From Ruegeria arenilitoris (GTDB taxonomy: Bacteria; Pseudomonadota; Alphaproteobacteria; Rhodobacterales; Rhodobacteraceae), in the NCBI RefSeq assembly GCF_013032855.1, contig NZ_WQDA01000003.1, positions 1 to 64,000 on the forward strand: a DNA stretch of 64,000 nucleotides, given 5' to 3'. This document shows, piece by piece, positions 17,207 through 25,145 of the stretch; position 1 is the first letter of the stretch, and each line of letters starts with the position of its first letter. The notes beneath the pieces are model-generated. The model was given only the letters and a program-made list of their open reading frames with translations. It was not told the origin of the DNA and searched no databases. The translations under genes and the position numbers were made by a program.

Positions 17207-17988
17207 GCGTTCCGCTAGTTTTTTTACACGGCTGGGCCATGAATGGTGCGGTTTTTGATGGGGTCAAAACACAGCTCGGGCCGGGTTTCGACTGTTATGC
17301 ACCAGATTTGCCCGGACATGGTTCCCGGGAAATGGATGAGCCCAGCCTTGCAGGCTGTGTCGAGGTTGCGAGCGAAATCATCAATCAGTTGGATCATCCT
17401 GTTTTGGTCGGCTGGTCCATGGGGGCCGCCGTTGCATGGCAGTATCTCGTGCAGGAAGGCACCCAGAGCCTGAGCGGGCTGGTTACCATCGACATGAGCC
17501 CGCGATTGCTGCCTGACGATCAATGGGCGTTTGGACTAGGCGGCCAAAATACTGACGCTGTTCTATCCACGTCCTCGAAGATCGAATTTCAATGGCGCAG
17601 CATGGTCAACAACATTCTGCACAACATGTACGCGCCCAACGGTGTCCAGGAGGCGAATAAGGACGCGATGAGGGCGCTTCTTTTGAAGCAAGACCCAACA
17701 GCGCTGCGCCCGATTTGGGACGATCTAATTGCAATGGATGCACGGCAGAGCATCGCCGCGATCGATATTCCGTACTTGGTTTGCGCGGGGGCGCATAGCA
17801 GGCTTTATGATCCGGAAGTGGCCTATTGGATCGAACGGCATTCACCTATGGCCGAGGTGCGGGTTTTCCAGAACTCCGGGCATTCTCCGCATCTCGAAGA
17901 GCCTGACGCCTTTTGCGATGCCATCCGGCGGTTTGTCAGGACATTGGAAAGCACAAAGACTGAGCGCAGGAGGACACTGACGGAATGA
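17203..17988 (+). CDS. Alpha/beta hydrolase, BioH/carboxylesterase-like
   Basis: A 261-aa cytoplasmic alpha/beta-hydrolase. The start at 17203 overlaps the permease stop (ATGA) and begins directly with the first strand (SVPLVFLHGWAMNG, oxyanion-hole HGW). The nucleophile elbow is GWSMGA (Ser near residue 72) and the catalytic His lies in NSGHSPHLEEP near 238; the acid is likely the Asp in RLYDPE. It resembles BioH and small esterases; in this operon it more likely hydrolyses an ester or thioester intermediate than serves biotin synthesis. Confidence 0.8.
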   Translation: MSVPLVFLHGWAMNGAVFDGVKTQLGPGFDCYAPDLPGHGSREMDEPSLAGCVEVASEIINQLDHPVLVGWSMGAAVAWQYLVQEGTQSLSGLVTIDMSPRLLPDDQWAFGLGGQNTDAVLSTSSKIEFQWRSMVNNILHNMYAPNGVQEANKDAMRALLLKQDPTALRPIWDDLIAMDARQSIAAIDIPYLVCAGAHSRLYDPEVAYWIERHSPMAEVRVFQNSGHSPHLEEPDAFCDAIRRFVRTLESTKTERRRTLTE

Positions 17989-18581
17989 CGAAATCCTCTG
18001 CTTCCCAACCAAAAACCAAACGCGGGGTTGAGCGCCGCGCAAAGCTCCTTGCAGCTGCTGAGCAGGTGATCGGTGAAAAGGGTTTTGCAGCCGCTTCAAT
18101 CGCCGACATTACACGTACGGCGGAAACGGCACTTGGCACGTTCTACATCTACTTTTCCAGCAAGGAAGCACTGTTTCGTGAGCTGGTCGAGGACATGGGC
18201 CGCGCCACAAGAACGCAAACGACCGAACAGATCGTCGGCGCGCCAAACCGATTGGAAGCAGAGCGTGCCGGGCTCGAGGCCTATTTGCGCGTGGTTCGTG
18301 ACCGACCGTTGCAATACCGCATTGTCGAAGAGGCACGGTTCGTTGATCCCGAAGCCTACCGCACCTACTACACAGAGTTTGGCAAGGCTTACGCCGATCA
18401 ACTGGAGCACGCCGTACTCAAGGGCGAGATTTCTCAAGGGGACGCGGAGGTCAGAGCCTGGGCCCTGATGGGGATTGCGAAGGCTTTGGGCGAGCGCTAC
18501 GTGCTTTGGGACGACAACGTCGACATCGACCGCGTTGTCGCCGAGGCACATAAGTTGATCTGCAACGGCTTGGCCCCATGA
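17985..18581 (+). CDS. TetR-family transcriptional regulator
   Basis: A 198-aa regulator with an N-terminal TetR helix-turn-helix (residues about 13-60: RRAKLLAAAEQVIGEKGF, then IADITRTAETALGTFYIYFSSKEALF). The C-terminal domain would bind a ligand, probably an acyl-CoA or the transported acid. It is embedded in the operon with four-base overlaps on both sides, which suggests that it controls this operon and itself; an upstream operator was not identified with confidence. Confidence 0.9.
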   Translation: MTKSSASQPKTKRGVERRAKLLAAAEQVIGEKGFAAASIADITRTAETALGTFYIYFSSKEALFRELVEDMGRATRTQTTEQIVGAPNRLEAERAGLEAYLRVVRDRPLQYRIVEEARFVDPEAYRTYYTEFGKAYADQLEHAVLKGEISQGDAEVRAWALMGIAKALGERYVLWDDNVDIDRVVAEAHKLICNGLAP

Positions 18582-19357
18582 GCAAGTTGGTCGCCTGGCA
18601 CATAGAAGACCTGCCAAACTCCGAGCCCTGCTGTCTGATCCGTTTGCAAGCGCCTCGCTCAAATGCTCTGGAGCCCGGCATTCTCGACGAACTGCACCTT
18701 GCTTTCGATGCGCTGGAGCAATCGGATGTGAAAAAAGCACTGATCTCAGGCGGGCGCAATTTTTCGACCGGTGGTGATGTAGGTCGGTTTGCCGAGGCAA
18801 CGCGGGTTGGGCAGGTCGAAAGCTATACTGCAAAGGTCGTACCCGTACTGCAGGCGCTGGTATTGCGCATGGTCGAGATGCCCGTAGTCTTAGCTTCGGC
18901 CGTGCGCGGTGCGGCAACTGGTGGGTCAGCCGGAATGGTGTTTGCCTCTGATCTGGTGGTTGCATCGCCAGACGCGTTTGTTCAGCCCTATTACGGGGTG
19001 GTGGGTTTTGCCCCGGATGGCGGATGGACCGCCCTTTTGCCGGACTTGATTGGCGGCGCAAACGCAAGGGGCTGGATAATGGCCAACCATCGGCAGGGTT
19101 CACAGCAGCTGAGAAGCCTTGGGCTTGTTCAGGCTGTTGATCAAGATCCCGAAACGCGCACCGCGAAGCTGCTTGCCCAGATCGAAACCGGCACGGCGCT
19201 GGCAACAAAGTCCCTGTTCTGGGACGACAAGCGCCGGGCGGTCGTCAAAACACGGCTCGAGGCCGAGACCGAGTCCTTCAGGGCCATGATTGGACGACCG
19301 GAAACTCTGACCAAGATGCAAGAATTCCTTCAGCCAAGGGATGAAAGAAATGTTTGA
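18578..19357 (+). CDS. Enoyl-CoA hydratase/isomerase family protein
   Basis: Crotonase-fold protein of 259 aa. The oxyanion-hole segments are visible: GGRNFSTGGDVGRF (about 58-71) and RGAATGGSAGMVFASDLVVAS (about 111-131). The usual second glutamate of hydratases is replaced in the PYYGVVGFAPDGGWTALLP segment, where Asp sits at the E164-like position, so it may be an isomerase or another crotonase activity instead. It overlaps the TetR gene by four bases and the ligase gene by several. Likely acts on the CoA ester formed by the ligase downstream. Confidence 0.85.
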   Translation: MSKLVAWHIEDLPNSEPCCLIRLQAPRSNALEPGILDELHLAFDALEQSDVKKALISGGRNFSTGGDVGRFAEATRVGQVESYTAKVVPVLQALVLRMVEMPVVLASAVRGAATGGSAGMVFASDLVVASPDAFVQPYYGVVGFAPDGGWTALLPDLIGGANARGWIMANHRQGSQQLRSLGLVQAVDQDPETRTAKLLAQIETGTALATKSLFWDDKRRAVVKTRLEAETESFRAMIGRPETLTKMQEFLQPRDERNV

Positions 19358-20840
19358 CCAGATCCCTGACATGGCCGCGAAAAGGGCGGAGCTTTCGCCC
19401 AATGCCCTTGCGTTTCATGACACTTTGTCGTCGCGCAATTGGAGCTTTGGCCAGATAAATGATGCCGCCAATGCAGTTGCGGCCGGTCTCTCTGGCCTTG
19501 GCCTTTCCGAGGGCGACCGAGTGGCCATCCTGTGCCAGAACTCTGCCGAGTTTTTCATCACCCTTTTTGCCTGCCAAAAAACAGGCATCATTCTCTGCCC
19601 CCTAAATTGGCGTCAGCCCGCGCCGGAGCTTGTCGAAACTCTGGAGCAAGTTGGTGTCTCGGTTTTGCTCACAGACGCCGAGTTCCAAAAGGTTGCAGCC
19701 GAAACGGCAAGAGGGGTCGGGGCACCGCTCCTGACGATAGAAAACGATCTTGCAGGATGGATCGAGCAAGGTGGCCCCAAGTTGGCGGCTTCGATCCCCT
19801 CTGATCGACCTTGGTATCTGCTCTTCACGTCTGGAACGACGGGCTTGCCCAAGTCCGTCATCCAAACCGCAGGAATGGCATGGGCAAACACCATTAACAT
19901 CGGGCAAGCCATCGATATCGCATCGACTGACCGCTCCGCGTGTTTCTTGCCGTTGTTCCACACGGCGGGGATCAACCTATACACACTGCCCATTTTTCTA
20001 TCCGGCGGTTCATCGACAATCTTTCCAAAGTTCGATGTGGACGAGATACGCGACCTAATCGCGTCCGGTCAGATCAACCAGTTCTTCGCCGTACCCGCAG
20101 TCTATCAGGCATTGTCGCTTGCCCCCTGGATTGACGAACTTGATTGGCACAACATCCGTTGCGGTTGCGGCGGTGCCCCCCTCTCGGAACCGTTGATCCG
20201 ATTTTTTGCGGGTCGCGGTGTGAAAGTCCTGAATGGCATGGGCATGACTGAAACTGGCCCAACTGTTTTTCTGATGGATCCCGCCCATGCCGAGCAAAAG
20301 ATCGGTTCGGTCGGTAAACCGCAAAGCCTGACGCAAGTACGATTGAGCGGAGTACCCGATGGCAGGGAAGGAGTTGGCGAATTGCACATCAAAGGCCCCG
20401 GTGTGACGCCGGGCTATTTTGCCAATCCAGAAGCTACGGCAAATACCTTCACCGAAGACAAGTGGCTCAAAACCGGAGACATCGCGCGTCGCGACACAGA
20501 CGGGTACTACTACATCGTCGACCGCATCAAGGACATGTACATCTCAGGCGGCGAAAACGTCTATCCGGCTGAAGTTGAGAAGGTTTTGTATTCCCATCCC
20601 GCCGTTCTCGAGGCAGCTGTGATCGGTGTGCCCGACGATAGATGGGGAGAGGTTGGCGCCGCGTTCATTCTATTGCGACCGAAACAAACGCTTGATGCCG
20701 AAAACCTGCGTTCTTGGTGCCGCGAACGTTTGGCCGGCTACAAAATTCCCGCATATGTGAGAGTTGTCCCGGATTTCCCACGCACCGCGGCCGGCAAAAT
20801 TCGCAAGCCCGCTCTGATCGAGGCTTTTGGTCATGATTGA
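19350..20840 (+). CDS. Acyl-CoA synthetase (AMP-forming)
   Basis: ANL-superfamily acid:CoA ligase, about 496 aa; the ATG at 19350 has AAGGGA at good spacing, an ATG at 19341 is possible. Motifs: P-loop LLFTSGTTGLPKS (about 164-176), GMGMTETGP (about 291-299), TGDIARRDTDGYYYIVDRIKDMYISGGENVYP, and the C-terminal catalytic lysine in RTAAGKIRKPAL. Activates the imported carboxylate to its CoA thioester. The chain specificity is unknown, but the neighbouring hydratases suggest an acid degraded by a beta-oxidation-like route. Confidence 0.9.
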   Translation: MFDQIPDMAAKRAELSPNALAFHDTLSSRNWSFGQINDAANAVAAGLSGLGLSEGDRVAILCQNSAEFFITLFACQKTGIILCPLNWRQPAPELVETLEQVGVSVLLTDAEFQKVAAETARGVGAPLLTIENDLAGWIEQGGPKLAASIPSDRPWYLLFTSGTTGLPKSVIQTAGMAWANTINIGQAIDIASTDRSACFLPLFHTAGINLYTLPIFLSGGSSTIFPKFDVDEIRDLIASGQINQFFAVPAVYQALSLAPWIDELDWHNIRCGCGGAPLSEPLIRFFAGRGVKVLNGMGMTETGPTVFLMDPAHAEQKIGSVGKPQSLTQVRLSGVPDGREGVGELHIKGPGVTPGYFANPEATANTFTEDKWLKTGDIARRDTDGYYYIVDRIKDMYISGGENVYPAEVEKVLYSHPAVLEAAVIGVPDDRWGEVGAAFILLRPKQTLDAENLRSWCRERLAGYKIPAYVRVVPDFPRTAAGKIRKPALIEAFGHD

Positions 20841-21189
20841 CCTCCAACAACGCTGGACCCCGACGCAAGATGACTTTGATGCCTTTGCGCGCGTGTCCGG
20901 TGACGACAACGCGATCCATGTGGACCCGGATTTCTGCGCCGACACGACATTCGGTCGGACGGTGTCTCACGGCATGCTGCTCTACGCCAAGCTCTGGGGC
21001 ATGCTGAAGAAAAACGACCCATCCCTCAACACGTCTTCACAGAGTCTCATGTTTCCAAATCCGGCATTTGCCGGAGAGCCGCTGGATTTGTCCATCAAAC
21101 AGGAGACGCAAGGACGCTTGATAATGCGTGCCGTTCGGGTTGCCGACGGCGCAGAATGTTTGATCGGGAAGGCAGAAATCCGATGTTGA
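20833..21189 (+). CDS. MaoC-like hydratase, catalytic type
   Basis: A 118-aa single hotdog domain; the ATG at 20833 overlaps the ligase stop. The (R)-specific enoyl-CoA hydratase motif is complete: FARVSGDDNAIHVDPDFCAD, with the catalytic Asp and His, followed by the family's VSHGMLL. It would hydrate an enoyl-CoA. The next gene encodes a second hotdog protein without these residues, so the two may form one heteromeric enzyme. Confidence 0.87.
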   Translation: MIDLQQRWTPTQDDFDAFARVSGDDNAIHVDPDFCADTTFGRTVSHGMLLYAKLWGMLKKNDPSLNTSSQSLMFPNPAFAGEPLDLSIKQETQGRLIMRAVRVADGAECLIGKAEIRC

Positions 21190-21557
21190 AAGTTGGACAA
21201 TCCGCTCACATCGCTCGGCGGTACACCGAAGAAGACATACGCGCCTTCACTTCGCTGAGTGGGGGCAAATCTGAAGGCGTCCCCGAGCCGCTGCTCGCCG
21301 CTCTGTTTTCTTACCTACTTGGTGTCGAGCTACCAGGTTCAGGCACCAACTACCTAAAACAAGATCTAAAGTTTAATGCTGCAGCACCACTGGACACAGT
21401 CCTGACAGCGCAAGTCTCGATTACGAAACTGCGCCCCGAAAAACATCTGGTGGATCTCTGGGCGAGCTGTACGACCCCCGACGGCACCGTGATTTGCGAG
21501 GGCCGCAGCCTGGTAAAAGCCAAAGATGTATGTGGAGCCTTTCGTGAACAGACATAG
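21183..21557 (+). CDS. MaoC-like hotdog protein lacking catalytic residues
   Basis: A 124-aa hotdog-fold protein starting at 21183, overlapping the previous gene by seven bases. It keeps the family framework (ARRYTEEDIRAFTSLSGG and LKQDLKFNAAAPLDTVLTAQV) but the Asp-x-Asn-x-x-His motif is replaced by GGKSEGVPEPLL and the HG motif is gone. In two-subunit MaoC-like hydratases one chain is catalytic and the other only shapes the site; that arrangement fits here, as inference. Last gene of the operon. Confidence 0.7.
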   Translation: MLKVGQSAHIARRYTEEDIRAFTSLSGGKSEGVPEPLLAALFSYLLGVELPGSGTNYLKQDLKFNAAAPLDTVLTAQVSITKLRPEKHLVDLWASCTTPDGTVICEGRSLVKAKDVCGAFREQT

Positions 21558-21826
21558 GTCTGCAACGATCCTAAAAAGAAAGAGCAGTCCTTCCCTGGCA
21601 TTCACTTAACAATAGGATTGCCTATAGAACGGACGCTCCCGGCAAGCGCAGCGAATAACCGCTTGTAAGCCCAAAGCGGTGTTCTTGCTGCGAAGGATTA
21701 CCTTCAGTTTAACACCCTAAAAAATCTATACCTTACGTCACCCCCTTCATCAGGTTTGCCAGATGGTTTTACAGGCGAGCCTGAGGTAGCCTTCAATAAC
21801 TTCTTCGCCATCTTGAGGGTTCAGTT
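21558..21826. other. Intergenic region before amidohydrolase copy 2
   Basis: Holds a degenerate member of the dispersed repeat (about 21640-21705, with GCAGCGAATAACCGCTT and GCCCAAAGCGG) and the 5' flank of the duplicated amidohydrolase. The duplicated segment begins at or before 21789. No gene seen. Confidence 0.5.
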
Positions 21827-23199
21827 ATGATCTCCAAACGCGTATTTTTGTCCAGTCTTGCATCGACCGCTGCGCTGGCGCTGGTCCCGGCGCGAGTTCG
21901 TGCTCAAGCCCCAGATGCCACACTCTTCACGAACGTGCGTGTTTATGACGGGATGTCCGATGAGTTGACCGAACTCACGAACGTTCTTGTCGAAGGGGAA
22001 TTGATCAAGGATGTCTCGCCCGCTGTTGATGCCGCGCCAGAGGTACCGCGCATCGATGGAGATGGACGGACCTTGATGCCGGGGCTCCTCGACATGCATG
22101 TGCACCTGCAGTGGAACCAGGACCCTGCTGGCTTCCTGACAGCACGTCCAGATTACATTGCTGCATTGGCATTGAGTGAAAGTGAAGCCACCCTGATGCG
22201 TGGCTTTACCAGTGTCCGTGATACTGGTGGCGGCATTCTCGGTTTGGCGCGCGCCATAGACGAGGGCCTTCACCCCGGTCCGCGCATTCAGGCGTCAAAC
22301 GCTGCGATTTCAATGACCGCCGGTCATGGCGACCTTCGGCCGCGATCCGTGCGTCCGAGAGCCTTCGGCGGGCCGCCGTTCACAGAAGCGGAGCGACTTG
22401 GGATCACACTTTTCGCAGACGGGGTACCTGAAGTTCTGGCGGCTGCACGCGAGCAGTTCCGGCAGGGTGCGCACTTCATCAAAGTCTTTTCAGGCGGCGC
22501 CGTGACTGGCCTCTACGACCCATTGGATATCAACGAGTATTCGCCGGCAGAACTCGAAGCGGCAGTAGAGGAGGCCAAACGTTGGAACACTTACGCGACC
22601 TCGCACGCATACATGGACACATCGGTTCGGGCCGCCATTGAGGCAGGTTACCAATGTATTGAACACTGCAACCTCATGACGCCTGAGTCGATGGAGTTGG
22701 CCGTGGAAAAAGGGGTCTGGCTTTCAACCCAGGTTGGCTTTTTTGCAGCAGACATTCCGGCAGGGTTCACGCCCGCCCAGGCAGAACGCCAAAAGATGGC
22801 GTTTGATGGTCTCGACGCCATGCTTCGATTAGCGCGAGAGTCCGGCGCTAAGATTGCACTCGGAACAGACTTTGTCGGATCGAGGCAAACGAAAGCAACG
22901 CAGTTGGAGGAATTGCAGCTCAGGACGCCATGGTTCAGCAACGCCGAGATTTTGCGGCAGGCAACAGGTCTGAATGGTCAGCTTTGGGACTTGACCGGCC
23001 CGCGTAATCCCTACCAGGCTGGTCCAGTCGGTGTCATCCAACCCGGAGCCTACGCAGATATTCTGCTCGTGGACGGAGACCCGATTGCCGACCTTACGGT
23101 CATGGCCTCTGCGGACAATTTCGATGTGATTATGAAGAACGGCAAAGCGCACAAGAACAATCTGGCCTGAGACATTTCCCGAGGGTCAAGATAGACACT
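21789..23199. repeat. Long direct repeat, copy 2
   Basis: Same sequence as 1-1411 apart from three substitutions that I can see. Here the 3' flank continues into ordinary sequence and not into an insertion-sequence end, so this copy looks like the original context. The shared part may begin further left than can be seen, because copy 1 is cut by the window edge. Confidence 0.97.
21827..23170 (+). CDS. Exported amidohydrolase, prolidase-like (copy 2)
   Basis: Encodes a protein identical to that at 39-1382: Tat/Sec-like leader, HVH metal motif at 91-93, Lys219, His260, His280 and Asp348. Only one silent base differs (22636). Its neighbours are a divergent wHTH-TPR regulator, an arylsulfatase and an outer-membrane protein, so it may belong to a hydrolytic scavenging module. 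Two identical genes would raise dosage; such near identity suggests recent duplication or gene conversion. Confidence 0.9.
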   Translation: MISKRVFLSSLASTAALALVPARVRAQAPDATLFTNVRVYDGMSDELTELTNVLVEGELIKDVSPAVDAAPEVPRIDGDGRTLMPGLLDMHVHLQWNQDPAGFLTARPDYIAALALSESEATLMRGFTSVRDTGGGILGLARAIDEGLHPGPRIQASNAAISMTAGHGDLRPRSVRPRAFGGPPFTEAERLGITLFADGVPEVLAAAREQFRQGAHFIKVFSGGAVTGLYDPLDINEYSPAELEAAVEEAKRWNTYATSHAYMDTSVRAAIEAGYQCIEHCNLMTPESMELAVEKGVWLSTQVGFFAADIPAGFTPAQAERQKMAFDGLDAMLRLARESGAKIALGTDFVGSRQTKATQLEELQLRTPWFSNAEILRQATGLNGQLWDLTGPRNPYQAGPVGVIQPGAYADILLVDGDPIADLTVMASADNFDVIMKNGKAHKNNLA

Positions 23200-23224
23200 G
23201 GTGTTGCATGCGAATGACCGAAGA

Positions 23225-23275
23225 GTCCGCAATGCAGTCATTGAGCGTAGGTGAGCGAACGTCTGCCTTAAGCCC
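23225..23275. repeat. Dispersed intergenic repeat, copy B
   Basis: Near-identical to 5779-5829: both read GTCCGCAA.GCAGTCATTGAGC, then GTAGGTGAGCGAACG and end at AGCCC. It lies between the stop of amidohydrolase copy 2 and the convergent regulator gene. Confidence 0.75.
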
Positions 23276-23404
23276 ATTTTGACCAACGCTGCGTAATGTT
23301 CGAATGGCAGGAATTCGAATGAAGCGGACATGGTGCAATTACTGAGCATTCGGTCTCAATGCCGTTGATAGAAACTCAAGCGGTCGCAATGCGAAATCAC
23401 ACTC

Positions 23405-24763
23405 CTAATTTGGTGGAATCCAATTGGCTTGTCTCATGGCGTCACCGAGGTCTTGCCCATATTTCGGATTTGCAAAAAGTTTCTTAAACAGTGCATCCAC
23501 GCGACTGTCCGGCCACTCGCGTGACAGTTGTTCTGATAGAGACTGAGCTTGAGCCTTATTCCCCAACATCTGATGTGACGCCATTAGGTAAGCAACGGAG
23601 ACAGGTCCGACAGGGCCGCCTTTCTCCGTTACTTGTTCAAAGGCTGACACAGCACCTTCATAGTCCTTCAGATGGAATTTTGCTGACCCCATCGCATTCT
23701 GAAACACATAAGCCCGTTCTAGCTCAATTCTTGAGAGTGCGTCCTCGCTAATTGCTATGACTTGTTCGAATGAACCAGAATAAAGCAGGACCAGCGACAC
23801 GAACTCCAACACATGTACGTCGTGTGGTGCCAAACGTTGCGCTCTTTGTGCAAATTCTATTGCCTCAGGCCAGTTTCCCTTGGCAAAGTTGACCCAGGCC
23901 ATTGCGGACTGGCTCCAACCCGTTTCCGGAGCCAACTCGATGGCCCGTTTGGCTTGAGCATCGGCATAGTTCAACATGTCCTGAGCCAAGTCGGTATCGG
24001 ATGTAAGTACAGCAATTGTCGCAGCGACCTGAGCAGTACCTGCATAGCCGCCGAAATAGCTGTCGTCGTTTTCAATTGCCCCCTTGAATATGGTCAGGGC
24101 CGCTTCAAGACGCGCAGGTTCCAAAGCCGGAAAGATCAGGTCTCGACCAGTATTGGCTAGATTTACAGCCTGTAGACGCATTGGGGATGCGCCAAAAATT
24201 GCGCTGCGCTCGTCACGGCTCAGGCCATCTACGGATAAATCAGTCGGAAGATCCTGCTTTGTCGAGCTCATCCAAAAAGCAACAGCAACATAGCCTAAAA
24301 TGATAATCCCGATAATCCCAACACCTGGCCGAGCCCATGCGCGCGCACTGGTTTCCAGCTCTGAGAATTCGGGCTGTGCCGGTTCGAAGCCGCTTCTCAA
24401 AATCCGAGGTGCGTAACCACCCTTTGGCAGTTCAAACACCGTTTTCTCGTCCTGCCCGTCGGCAGCGTAATATTCAGCAAGCTTTCGGCGCAGGCGACCA
24501 GCATCGACCCGAACCACGTTTTCACGGCGCGACATCTCTGACAGGGTCCCACCATAAACATCCATTGCGATGGTCTTGGCACGAATATCATCGGCCCGAC
24601 CATTTAGCGACTCTTCAACCACATACACCAGAAAGTCCTGCAAGCGCTGCGAGCCCGTGAAAGTCGAAGACCTGATAAGCCGCTGAAGTGCCGCCCGAAC
24701 ATCTTTTGCAGCAGGTGACCCGCTCTCATTCAATGGAGAAGATGTGTCTTTGGTTAAACCCAT
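23405..24763 (-). CDS. Membrane-bound wHTH-TPR transcriptional regulator (ToxR/CadC-like layout)
   Basis: A 452-aa protein. Residues about 22-125 form the winged-helix-like domain that precedes TPR domains in many alphaproteobacterial regulators: LQDFLVYVVEESLNGRADDI, RRENVVRVDAGRLRRKLAEYY and ELPKGGYAPR are its hallmarks. One transmembrane helix follows (about 147-166, GIIGIIILGYVAVAFW). The rest (about 190-440) is a periplasmic TPR-like helical repeat. This layout suggests that a signal sensed outside the inner membrane controls nearby promoters. It is divergent from the 24880-27601 arylsulfatase genes and convergent with the amidohydrolase. Confidence 0.75.
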   Translation of the reverse strand: MGLTKDTSSPLNESGSPAAKDVRAALQRLIRSSTFTGSQRLQDFLVYVVEESLNGRADDIRAKTIAMDVYGGTLSEMSRRENVVRVDAGRLRRKLAEYYAADGQDEKTVFELPKGGYAPRILRSGFEPAQPEFSELETSARAWARPGVGIIGIIILGYVAVAFWMSSTKQDLPTDLSVDGLSRDERSAIFGASPMRLQAVNLANTGRDLIFPALEPARLEAALTIFKGAIENDDSYFGGYAGTAQVAATIAVLTSDTDLAQDMLNYADAQAKRAIELAPETGWSQSAMAWVNFAKGNWPEAIEFAQRAQRLAPHDVHVLEFVSLVLLYSGSFEQVIAISEDALSRIELERAYVFQNAMGSAKFHLKDYEGAVSAFEQVTEKGGPVGPVSVAYLMASHQMLGNKAQAQSLSEQLSREWPDSRVDALFKKLFANPKYGQDLGDAMRQANWIPPN

Positions 24764-24879
24764 ATTTTCAGTAAGTTACGCATCTGATTACACCGTATTA
24801 TGCCCCGATACACCTATTGTTAAAAGTGAATTCGTCCAACACTCCCCTAAACCAGTTGATCCATTGAACGAGCTCCGAA

Positions 24880-25122
24880 ATGAAAGGCATCGCCCTTGAT
24901 ATCCTGTTTCCCAACCATCGGACCGCGATTGCGGACCTAAGGCGGGCGGACACCGTTTTCGATGAAATCTGCCGAGACTATCAGCTTCTCAGTGACGAGT
25001 ACCTCTCCGTGAACACTGAGCCGAGAAGTCGGTCGTACCCGATTGCCCGCGACATCCGCGAGTCTTTGGATGGTCTTCGGGATGAAATTGCTGAATCGCT
25101 GCGGCGTGCAGGGAAGATATAA
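24880..25122 (+). CDS. Small conserved-looking protein, unknown
   Basis: An 80-aa soluble, highly charged helical protein (LFPNHRTAIADLRRADTVF, then DEICRDYQLLSDEY). Such short proteins with F-P-x-H-x2-I...F-x2-I-C-x-D-Y are found beside diverse genes in proteobacteria and have no known role. It ends 23 bases before the arylsulfatase gene and probably shares its transcript. The ribosome site is weak. Confidence 0.6.
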   Translation: MKGIALDILFPNHRTAIADLRRADTVFDEICRDYQLLSDEYLSVNTEPRSRSYPIARDIRESLDGLRDEIAESLRRAGKI

Positions 25123-25145
25123 TTCAAATAGGGGAAGGGAAACCG

